Below, piece after piece: positions 7,471 to 15,007 of a stretch of 15,086 nucleotides of DNA. Under the pieces are notes generated by a model. It had not been told where the DNA came from. It searched no databases and worked only from the letters and a program-made list of their open reading frames with translations. The stretch is from Tubulinosema ratisbonensis. Lineage: Eukaryota; Microsporidia; Tubulinosematidae. The position numbers were made by a program, and so were the translations under genes. The stretch spans positions 1 to 15,086 of the forward strand of contig RCSS01000053.1 in the NCBI GenBank assembly GCA_004000155.1, in the 5' to 3' direction. The number at the start of each line of letters is the position of its first letter. Position 1 is the stretch's first letter.

Positions 7471-7944
7471 TATATCTATTTATTTAAAAATTGAATAAAA
7501 ATTTAATTGATGCATAGTAAAAAAATTCTAAAGCTTTAACAATTTTTTTATGATTTATTTCTTCTTTATAACTTAAAAATTTTTTTACCATTTTTTACAT
7601 TTTAAATAATTCTTACAAAAAATTTTTATATTAGAACTTTATTTCGAAAAGAAAGGAGCTTATTCGTATAAAAACTTCAAAGTATTTTTCTAATTAATTC
7701 ATAGTTCCCAACATTATTAATTTTAATATCTCATTCAATCTATTTATGTTTTCTAGATTCACAAGTAACATGATTTTAAAATTTCTAAAAATTAAAACTT
7801 TTAATTTTCTGTTTTTGTTTTGTTATTTATTAAAAATTTTTACGCCTTTTTTTTTGAGATGCTACTCCAATTTTTATATATAATTTAGTATTGGGCATAT
7901 TAACACCTAACGAGATGGATAAAACAAAATTTATAATCTAAAAT

Positions 7945-9174
7945 TTATTGTCTTGATTTCAAATACTCAATAAATTTGATTCTTAAATAAGTAGGAGGAT
8001 GTTTAAAATTCAAAATTGAAAAGAAAAACGGACGAAAAATAAAATCACCAGATCTATAGTTGTAAAAAAGCAAACAAGAACTTAATTCTCCTTTGGGTGC
8101 TATTTTTACTGAAATGTAATCAGCATAAAGTTCAAAGCTTTGACAAATAATCATGTAAAAAAAATTATAAAACATGAACAAAATAGGTAGATTTAAAACA
8201 TAAACAAACGCCGCAATATTCTTTCTTGACAAATTTCCTTCATCTGCATTTTTAGAATAAAGTTTGAATATTTTAAAATACAAGAAAACAACAAGAATTT
8301 TTATAAGTAACCCCATTAGTTCAAAAATAGGATAAATAATGTGGTTTGCATGTCCGATTTCATGACATACTAATCCTAAAACCATTTCGCGTGTAATGTC
8401 TATGTAGTTACCTTCAAAAGAAATTTTGAAGTGAGAAAAAAAATAATGAGTGTAACATCCAAAGTTGGAATTTGGATCAAAATATATGTTATCATGAAAA
8501 CATTCTTTGACTTTTTCTAGGGATTCGCCAACCAAAAAAGGCGGTGTTTTTTTATGATTTCTAAAATATAAAGTATTTGTTATAGTCTCTAATGACATGT
8601 TAAACAAGAAGTAAACAAAAATTATTAACGCTAGGTATAAAAATTTGATCTTTTTTGGATTTTTGCTTAAAAAATTAAGAACTAAAAAAAATCCTAATAC
8701 AATGCCAAAAAAATGAGAAGCTAACGTATTTTCTAACCCAAAAGCATTATTCAATCGTATTACACTAAAGGAATAAAACAGAACAAAATAAAATACCATA
8801 AAAACATTATCGTTTTTAAATTCTACTAAATTTAATTTGTCAAAAATGTATTCCGGGATCGTAAACAAATCTGTTCTATTTTCAGTTTTGTAAAATAATA
8901 AATTTATGATGAACAGAAATATATTTTCAATAATAGCCATTAAGATTTTTTCTTTATATTGTTCTACGTGTTTGGGATATATTTTTTGCAAGCTGAAATC
9001 CCATTTTTGTTGTGAAATTTGCATTCTGATTCCTGATGGAATATGATCATCTATAGTTTTTTGAAAATCTTTTTCTACTCTGTATAACCAAAATAAATCA
9101 TAAAAGTAGCCACAATTTAGAAGAAGATAAATAAAAGACAAGAAATAAAATATGTAGTTTCGCTTTTGATTCAT
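7945..9174 (-). CDS. CAAX prenyl protease 1 (Ste24-type M48 metallopeptidase), paralogue 2
   Basis: A 409-residue membrane metalloprotease of the same family and orientation as the gene at 4310-5554. It retains HEIGH at 271-275, FELYAD with Glu348 and Asp352, and the canonical HPP at 392-394. The N-terminal GYFYDLFWL, central SFSVIRL, KKTPPFLVGES, and ADYISVK blocks align with the other copy, while intervening sequence is widely diverged. The duplication is therefore old, and both copies have stayed under selection for catalysis. AATAAA overlaps the stop codon. Hydrophobic segments include about 8-24, 80-94, 125-140, 155-170, 178-192, 285-303 and 320-345. Which copy keeps the ancestral Ste24 role is unclear; this one has the more canonical C-terminal motif. 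Confidence 0.86.
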   Translation of the reverse strand: MNQKRNYIFYFLSFIYLLLNCGYFYDLFWLYRVEKDFQKTIDDHIPSGIRMQISQQKWDFSLQKIYPKHVEQYKEKILMAIIENIFLFIINLLFYKTENRTDLFTIPEYIFDKLNLVEFKNDNVFMVFYFVLFYSFSVIRLNNAFGLENTLASHFFGIVLGFFLVLNFLSKNPKKIKFLYLALIIFVYFLFNMSLETITNTLYFRNHKKTPPFLVGESLEKVKECFHDNIYFDPNSNFGCYTHYFFSHFKISFEGNYIDITREMVLGLVCHEIGHANHIIYPIFELMGLLIKILVVFLYFKIFKLYSKNADEGNLSRKNIAAFVYVLNLPILFMFYNFFYMIICQSFELYADYISVKIAPKGELSSCLLFYNYRSGDFIFRPFFFSILNFKHPPTYLRIKFIEYLKSRQ

Positions 9175-9221
9175 AAAAAAAAATTAATTGAATATTTAAA
9201 GATCATAATTAGGAAAATGAT

Positions 9222-9243
9222 ACTCCTTTAAATAAGGAGAAAC
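9222..9243 (-). promoter_or_regulatory. Hairpin-forming motif upstream of Ste24 paralogue 2 (copy 2)
   Basis: A perfect 6-bp inverted repeat, CTCCTT (9223-9228) and AAGGAG (9234-9239) around a 5-base loop, lies about 50-70 bp upstream of the paralogue-2 start in the gap before SMC5. A related but imperfect version lies upstream of paralogue 1. It could be a palindromic factor site. Confidence 0.35.
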
Positions 9244-9412
9244 GAAAAAAAAATTGTTATCAATTTTAAAATTTTTTATTAAAACGTCTAATTAGATAAG
9301 AAAAAAATAATAAATTAAATATTTTAATAAAAATCAAAATTATCAATAATTAAATTAAATATAAAAAATAAGAATAAATTAAATATTAAAAAAATAATTA
9401 ATTATTCCTTAA

Positions 9413-12400
9413 ATGTATGATTCATTTAAAGAAGGAAGTATTATTTCGTTAAAGCTAGAAAACTTCCAAACTTACAAAAAAACTGAATTCTTTTTTCATC
9501 CTAACTTAAATTTTATAGCAGGTCCTAACGGATCAGGAAAAAGTTCTGTTGCTAATGCGATCGCATTCATTTTTGGCGGCTCTCCAGGAACGATCGGAAA
9601 AACCAAAGAAATTTCTGAATATGTAAATTTTAACAGTATGGAAGCTAAAATAGAAGCTTTGATTAAGTACCAGGGTAAGATTTACACCTTAAAAAGAATA
9701 TTAAAAAGAGATACCAAAAAAACTAATTGGTTTATTAATAATGAAGAAAAAAAGGCACATGATTACGCAGCATTTGTTCATAAATTAGGAATAAATGTAG
9801 ACAATCTGTGTATGTTTTTGCCACAAGAAAAAGTATCTGAGTTCGCAAGTTTATCTCCTGAAGAACTGTTGACACAAACATTAAAAAGTCAACCAGATAC
9901 ATCAATTTTAGAAAATATGAAAAAATTAAGACAATATGAAAGCAATAGAAATTACATTACCTCAAATATTGACACTGCTTATAGAACAAAAATGGGGATA
10001 GGAGAGATAGTGGAAAATTTGAGCAAAGACGTAGAAAAACTGAAAGAAAAAAATGATTTAGAAGAGAAGATTAAAACAATGAAAATTAAAAAAAGATGGT
10101 TAACTTACGAATTAATTAGCGAAGAGTACAAGAAAATTAAATTAAAAATAGAAGATTATAAAAAATCAATCTCTGAAAAAGAAAAATTGGTAGAGGAAAT
10201 TAATAAAAATATTGAAGAGATAATGAATTCTGAAGAAATAAAAAAGGTTGAGGAAGAAAGAAAAGAAATTGACAGAATGAATGAAGAAATTTACAAAGCT
10301 TTAATACCAATTAAACAGAAAATTAAGAATATTGAATTATTTGAAATTGATCTTAAAGGATTAGAGAACAAAAAAGAGAGCAGAAAACACGAACTTGAAA
10401 ATTTAACTAAAAAACTTACAGAAACAGAAAGAAAAGTTTCAAATATAAAAATAGAAGAAATAAAGAAATGCACATCTCAATTAAAAGAGATAGAAATTAT
10501 TAATGAAGAAATTTTAGATTTAGAGATGTCTAAATCAGCTTTAGAAAGGAAAAGCAGAGAAATTCAGTTGAAGTTAGAAAAGTTACAAATTAAAAAGAAC
10601 GAACATGGTAAAGAAGAAAATAGGAGAATGGAATATTTGGAAAAATACCATCCTGATACTTTTAAGGCTGTACAATGGTTAAGAAGAAATAAAAATTTAT
10701 TTAAAGATGAAATAATTGAACCTCCAATTCTTTCCTTAAAAATTAAANATAACAAATTTATTAAAGAAGTAGAAACATTTCTTTCCTTTCAGATTCTTTC
10801 TTCTTTTATTGTAAAAAACAAAGAGGATTTTGAAACTTTTGTCAGAATTTTAAAGGATGAAAAGAAATTAGGCATAAATGTTTTAGAAAGATTTACGGAT
10901 AAAAAGAGAAATGCTTTGAGCAGAGAAGAACTAAGAGATGCAGGTTTTGATGTTATGCTTATTGATTTGATTGAGGATAGAGAAGAAGTTTTGGATATGT
11001 TAAATGTATGTGGGCATTTTTATGCCATCCCAGTCTCAAAAAATAGCGTAGATGAAGAAAAGTTTTTTTTAAAATATGAACATATCAGAAGAATAGCTGC
11101 AAGAAACAAGTATATTGAAATTAAAAGAAGCCTTTACAATAAGAACGACTATGTTTTAAGTGAAATTACACTTAAAGGAATAAATCTTTTATCTCCACAT
11201 ACAACAGAAGGTATTTCTCAATTAAATGAGGAAATTCAGCAATTGGAAATAATTAGAAGTGAAAATTTTAAAGAACATACAAAATTTGTACAAATTTTGG
11301 AGGAAAAGAAAGAAACTTTAGAAAAAAAGAAAAGAATTTTAAATGAACAGAATGAACTTTTTAACGAAATGGAAAGAAGAAAAGCACAAAAGGAATTTTA
11401 TTTAAAGAGTATCCAAAATTACAAATCACAGATTGTTTCTTTGAAAGATTTTAGTGATTTACAAAAAGAGGAAGAAGAAATTAGCGAAAAAATAAAAGAA
11501 GAAAGAAATAAAATTAAGGATTTCTCTTACAAATTGAATGAATTTGTGAATTCACAAGAAATTTATGAAAAGTTAAAATTGATTAAAAAATTAGAAGCTG
11601 ACATTACGGTAAAAAATCATACAATTTCTTTAGAAAAAAATAAAAGATCGCAGATTGNNGGAGAAATTAATAANTTAAAATATATACAAGATGAATTTGT
11701 GAAAGATAAAAACGAAAAATGCAAGGAATTAGACAGATACAAAGAATTACTCAAAAAATATCCGATGAATGATGATTTAAAAATTAAGTTTAGTGAATTG
11801 CCTCATAATATTTCTGAAATTGAAGAATTAACAGCCAATTATTTAGCAAGATTAGAATTTTATGACTGTGACCCTGATCTTGAAAAAGATTATAAAAAGA
11901 AAGAAGCTGATTTACAGAAGGTTGTTTTAAAATTAAATAATTTAGAACATGATGCGGAAGCTGTCGAAGAAAAAATTAATGTGTTAAAAAAAGAGATTGT
12001 AGTAAAAATTCGCCGCTTTATAAACGTTTTAAATGATAAATTCTCATCATTTTTTAAGAAATTTAGTTGTGAAGGTAAAATTGAATTTGATGGTGAAGCA
12101 TTTGACTCAGAATATTGGAGATTAAATATTTTAGTTAAATTCAGAGATAATAATAAACTAGAATTGCTTACTTCTTACAGACAAAGCGGTGGAGAAAAAT
12201 CTTTAACCACAATTTTATTTCTTCTAGCTTTACAATCAGTCTCTCCTGCTCCGTTTAGATTGGTAGATGAAATAAATCAAGGAATGGATAAATTTAATGA
12301 ACAATTGGTGCATAACACTTTAGTATCTTTGTGTGAAATTGATTCACCACAATTTTTTATCATTACACCTAAAATCGTACCAGGGTTAGAATTCAGTGAA

Positions 12401-12487
12401 AATATGAAAGTACACATTGTTTTTTCAGGTAATTTTACTTCAAAAGAAAGTAATTTCACTGGTTATAAAATGAAATGTCTTGATTAA
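9413..12487 (+). CDS. SMC5: SMC5, ATPase of the SMC5/6 complex
   Basis: Core coiled-coil ATPase that pairs with SMC6 in the SMC5/6 complex, acting on chromosomes in recombinational repair and replication-fork maintenance. The N-terminal head has LKLENFQTY and Walker A GPNGSGKSS at 37-45, then the SMC5-type GGSPGTIG and FLPQEKVSEFASLSPEELL blocks. Coiled coil spans about 180-400. The hinge lies at about 410-560, with the SMC5-like opening DTFKAVQWLRRNKNLF. A second coil spans about 590-860. The C-terminal head has signature QSGGEKS at 924-930 and Walker B RLVDEINQG at about 949-957, followed by QFFIITPK, characteristic of SMC5 rather than SMC6. At 1024 residues it is only slightly shorter than yeast SMC5 and appears complete. 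Four N positions (10748, 11658-11659, 11674) leave residues unknown. No SMC6 or NSE gene is in the window. Confidence 0.96.
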   Translation: MYDSFKEGSIISLKLENFQTYKKTEFFFHPNLNFIAGPNGSGKSSVANAIAFIFGGSPGTIGKTKEISEYVNFNSMEAKIEALIKYQGKIYTLKRILKRDTKKTNWFINNEEKKAHDYAAFVHKLGINVDNLCMFLPQEKVSEFASLSPEELLTQTLKSQPDTSILENMKKLRQYESNRNYITSNIDTAYRTKMGIGEIVENLSKDVEKLKEKNDLEEKIKTMKIKKRWLTYELISEEYKKIKLKIEDYKKSISEKEKLVEEINKNIEEIMNSEEIKKVEEERKEIDRMNEEIYKALIPIKQKIKNIELFEIDLKGLENKKESRKHELENLTKKLTETERKVSNIKIEEIKKCTSQLKEIEIINEEILDLEMSKSALERKSREIQLKLEKLQIKKNEHGKEENRRMEYLEKYHPDTFKAVQWLRRNKNLFKDEIIEPPILSLKIKXNKFIKEVETFLSFQILSSFIVKNKEDFETFVRILKDEKKLGINVLERFTDKKRNALSREELRDAGFDVMLIDLIEDREEVLDMLNVCGHFYAIPVSKNSVDEEKFFLKYEHIRRIAARNKYIEIKRSLYNKNDYVLSEITLKGINLLSPHTTEGISQLNEEIQQLEIIRSENFKEHTKFVQILEEKKETLEKKKRILNEQNELFNEMERRKAQKEFYLKSIQNYKSQIVSLKDFSDLQKEEEEISEKIKEERNKIKDFSYKLNEFVNSQEIYEKLKLIKKLEADITVKNHTISLEKNKRSQIXGEINXLKYIQDEFVKDKNEKCKELDRYKELLKKYPMNDDLKIKFSELPHNISEIEELTANYLARLEFYDCDPDLEKDYKKKEADLQKVVLKLNNLEHDAEAVEEKINVLKKEIVVKIRRFINVLNDKFSSFFKKFSCEGKIEFDGEAFDSEYWRLNILVKFRDNNKLELLTSYRQSGGEKSLTTILFLLALQSVSPAPFRLVDEINQGMDKFNEQLVHNTLVSLCEIDSPQFFIITPKIVPGLEFSENMKVHIVFSGNFTSKESNFTGYKMKCLD

Positions 12488-12516
12488 ATTAATAACTCAC
12501 TTTTTTTATAAAATTT

Positions 12517-12697
12517 CCAATATAATTCGTTAAAAAATTGGTAAATTAACTTTTTGACGAATAGTTTTTTATTTCAATTTTGTAAAATAAAAATTTTTTC
12601 AAAAATTTCATTGGTAAAAAGAATCTAAAAAATAAAATTTAACAAAATACCAATAAAATTTTGACAAATACCCCTTATTCCAACAAACTTCCATTGG
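12517..12697. promoter_or_regulatory. Cluster of five CCAAT/ATTGG pentamers upstream of the zinc-finger gene
   Basis: CCAAT occurs at 12517-12521 and 12650-12654, and ATTGG at 12537-12541, 12610-12614 and 12693-12697. All lie within the 256-bp gap between SMC5 and the zinc-finger gene. With G and C near 10 percent each, fewer than one would be expected by chance in this length. CCAAT is the NF-Y/Hap recognition core, but whether this organism has that factor is not known from the window. Confidence 0.4.
12671..12675 (+). promoter_or_regulatory. CCCCT (STRE-like) element 69 bp upstream of the zinc-finger gene
   Basis: The context is ATACCCCTTATT. CCCCT is the stress-response element bound by yeast Msn2/Msn4, and the downstream gene encodes fingers with the same base-contact residues. 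Autoregulation is therefore possible. A nearly identical ATACCCCTTCTT lies before the ATG at 15008. Confidence 0.4.
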
Positions 12698-12743
12698 TTA
12701 AGAAACTAAATATGTTTTAAAAAACTAGATTTTAACAAATTTT

Positions 12744-13783
12744 ATGGAAAGAATGAATAAACATGAAACACATGTTAGAGATATTATTCTGTTACTTACC
12801 AAATTAAAAAAAGATCACAAAACCAANAACGGTATAGAAAAGGTAAGATTAGAAGAAACTCNGCATTTTTTAGAAGAAATAAAGCTATTCTGCTATTACG
12901 GCCAGTGCTTTATTTTTTTAGAAGATTTGTGTAAAATTTTTTCATATTTTTATGAAAATAAAGGATTTAAATTTCAAGGTGAAAACGATCTTCTCTTATT
13001 TTACAATTATAATACAATAGAAAGTATTTGTGGATCACCTGATCAGACAAAAGTGTTTAATCTAAATCAGTTTAACGAGGANGAATTAAGATTTTTTCAA
13101 AATAAAATTTTAACAGAAGAGAAAAGTGATGAAATAATTTTACAAGAAAAGACCAACCAACAAAGTAAAAAGATAGATCTTAATAGTTGTGAATGGTCAT
13201 TCGATGGTTATAACAATGAATTAAATTTAGAATGGAATGCACAAATTGTTGATGAAGCAGTAAAAAGAGTAAAAAGTACTCCTAAAATAGAAAGCATAGA
13301 AAATGAAATGCAGTTAAATTTACAAAGCTATGAATTTTCAAGAGGTAATTTTAACCATCAAGGAATAAAAAATTATGACTTTGAGGATTTTCCTTATCAA
13401 AATTTTAATGAATTTAAAGGAGAAAATTACAAAAATCAAAAATTGGAAAACTTTAATTTTCCCGAAAACAACACAAGTAAAAAGAAATTACAAACAAATT
13501 TATTGAAGATAGAATCATCAGAAAGACCTTTTGTATGCACGCAAAAAGATTGCAATAGAGCATTTAAAAGGTTAGAACATTTAAAAAGACACCATAGAAT
13601 ACATACAGGAGAGAGGCCATTCAAATGCCATGTTAAAGGATGCTTTAAGGCTTTGCTAGATCTGATAACTTAGCTCAACACTTAAGAATACATAATACAA
13701 GCATAAATTATAGATACGATAACCAAATGGATGCCTCATACTTCATGAATAGTAAAAATTCATACAAAGAAAAAAGAAATTAA
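12744..13783 (+). CDS. C2H2 zinc-finger transcription factor, Msn2/Msn4-like fingers, with a 1-base frameshift in finger 2
   Basis: Predicted nuclear DNA-binding regulator. Residues 1-255 are Asn-, Glu- and Phe-rich without a known domain and could be the regulatory or activating part. Two C2H2 fingers follow. Finger 1 has Cys265, Cys270, His283 and His287 ([11 protein letters not shown]). The linker is TGERP. Finger 2 starts at Cys295 and Cys300. In the sequence as given, the frame shifts near 13652-13654 and stops at 13671-13673, losing both histidines. The adjacent frame continues with [14 protein letters not shown] and runs to a TAA at 13781-13783, so one T appears to be missing from the run after GGC. 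With that frame the protein has 346 residues. Contact residues (Arg, Glu, His, Arg; then Arg, Asp, Asn, Gln) equal those of yeast Msn2. Ns lie at 12827, 12862 and 13082. AATAAA follows the stop. Confidence 0.85.
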
Positions 13784-13820
13784 ATAAATCAAATGAGACA
13801 ATATTTTAAAAAATTTAATT

Positions 13821-13826
13821 AAAAAA
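13821..13826 (-). terminator. RNA polymerase III terminator of U6
   Basis: Six Ts on the minus strand directly follow the 3' hairpin of the U6 transcript. The downstream end of the convergent zinc-finger gene is 38 bp away. Confidence 0.75.
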
Positions 13827-13941
13827 CCATGGCTCAAACCATGGTGGGCAACCTCTCAAAGAAAGCGCCGTCCTTGCGCAGGGGCGATGCTAATCTTCTC
13901 AGTGTTGTTCCAAATCAATAGTGCAGTAAACTGCATAGGGG
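13827..13941 (-). ncRNA. U6: U6 spliceosomal snRNA
   Basis: Catalytic core RNA of the spliceosome. On the minus strand it contains the near-invariant block GGAACAACACTGAGAAGAT, then TAGC and CCCCTGCGCAAGGA. It includes the catalytic AGC triad (13889-13891 on the plus strand) and the internal stem-loop (about 13866-13886). A 5' stem-loop, TGCAG/CTGCA with loop TTTA, spans 13922-13935. Two core changes stand out. The ACAGAGA box reads ACTGAGA (13897-13903), and the bulge after AAGGA has C (13870) where U is expected. The 3' part ends in a perfect 7-bp hairpin (13826-13845) before a T run. The exact 5' end is not defined; matching the usual 40-nt distance to the ACAGAGA box places it near 13941. 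Its presence implies that the organism still splices some introns. Confidence 0.93.
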
Positions 13942-13950
13942 TTTAAAAAA

Positions 13951-13964
13951 TATTATATTTATAT
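13951..13964 (-). promoter_or_regulatory. Possible TATA element of the U6 gene
   Basis: On the minus strand, ATATAAATATAATA lies about 10-25 bp upstream of the estimated U6 5' end. U6 genes transcribed by Pol III usually carry an upstream TATA box. The surroundings are so AT-rich that the match has little weight alone. Confidence 0.3.
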
Positions 13965-15007
13965 CTAAAATTAAAAAATATAAAAAATATTAAATATTAA
14001 AATATTTAAAGTCATTTAAAAATCTATTTATAATCATGTTATTTTCAAGCTTACGTTAAACTGATTTGTGTACTGCATAGTTTAAATATATTGATTTAAA
14101 ATAAAAATCTTTTCTACTTGTTTTATTCATTTTTTTATGTCTTCCTGAATCCATCTCGCGAGGTAAAGATTTTTAAATTTGAATAAATAAAATTCAAATT
14201 ATTTTTTTTGTAAGTTATTACCAGTTATATTTACATAATGTATAGAAATTAATGTATCTTAAATATTGTTCATAATATTTGTCGTAATTATAATCTTTAG
14301 TTGAATTTTTCATATTTTTTGATTGATCTTATCATTTTTAAGATTGGTCAATTTAATTTGTATAAAATTATTAATTATAGCAAGTAATTGTTCATGCTAC
14401 GACACCTTCTTTGCTAGAAATGAAACTGTCCTTAAAAGATGGAACTTGAGATGTTATCAAGCATTTATTATCAAAACTATAAATTTTTTGTCGTTTTTAT
14501 TAAGTTTTTTCTTGTGATTCTTTCGTAATTTTTTGCTTCTTCTTTCACTTCTACTCTTTTTTCTGTAATAATAAACTTTTAACTTATCTTTCTTTTGTTT
14601 TTTTAAATTTATCAAGTATGTCACAAATTATAACAAATAAAAATTATCCACAGAAAAAAAGGGATTTTTTTATTTTCAGATTCTTGAAAATAAAATATTT
14701 TCCGAATTAGTCATTCTTTATATGACAAAATAATTAACTAAACAATATATTGATATTAAATTGAGGATTTTTTCATAAATATTTGAAGGGGGGAAGTATT
14801 TTAATTTCAGAAGATGATCTTAGTAGGACGTTGTTGCATTCCAACTAATTTTCATAAATTTTTTATTTTAATTATTTTTAATCTATTTATGGCATCAGTA
14901 TCTATGTAACTATTTATTGGTATGTGATTACTTTGGTAGTGTTATAAACATAAGATAAAAAATAACTTAAATAAAACTATAAAAATCATACCCCTTCTTT
15001 TATTATC
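13965..15007. other. 1-kb intergenic stretch without a supported gene
   Basis: No RNA gene or convincing protein gene is visible. A 64-codon frame at 14323-14517 is hydrophobic, AT-driven and matches no family. A slightly GC-richer patch at 14390-14460 could be an old gene remnant. An AAGGGGGG run at 14785-14792 contains an STRE-like AGGGG core. A GTAAGT at 14210-14215 matches an intron 5' splice site but lies outside any gene. Confidence 0.5.
14991..14995 (+). promoter_or_regulatory. CCCCT (STRE-like) element before the last start codon
   Basis: ATACCCCTTCTT lies 13 bp before the ATG at 15008 and shares nine consecutive bases (ATACCCCTT) with the element upstream of the zinc-finger gene. 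C-rich motifs close to start codons are known in microsporidia, which supports the following frame as a real gene start. Confidence 0.4.

Larger units (their letters stand above)
5555..7944. other. 2.4-kb gene-poor region between the two Ste24 genes
   Basis: No intact gene, tRNA or other RNA is supported here. The stretch contains repeat copy B (inverted, 6531-6700), copy C (7400-7470) and a motif at 5789-5810 that also occurs upstream of the other Ste24 gene. The remainder is AT-rich with frequent stops on both strands. I looked for remnants of a third Ste24 gene (HExxH or HPP codons) and saw none. The length is unusual next to the 50-80-bp gaps of the left cluster and fits decayed duplicated or transposed DNA. 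Confidence 0.6.

Noticed and set aside
7838..7885. CGCCTTTTTTTTTGAG followed by an Sm-like AATTTTTAT, reminiscent of U5 snRNA loop 1
   Set aside because: The bases around CGCC do not form the required closing stem, ACTAAAG is missing after the loop, and no 3' stem-loop follows the Sm-like site.
5555..7944. A third, decayed Ste24 gene between the two intact ones
   Set aside because: No trace of the HExxH, FE..AD or HPP coding blocks was seen on either strand.
14210..14235. GTAAGTTATTACCAG as a possible short intron
   Set aside because: No open frame flanks it on either side, so nothing would be joined.
14323..14517. 64-codon plus-strand frame starting MILSFLRLVNL
   Set aside because: Hydrophobic, low-complexity composition typical of AT-rich noncoding frames, no upstream motif and no family resemblance.
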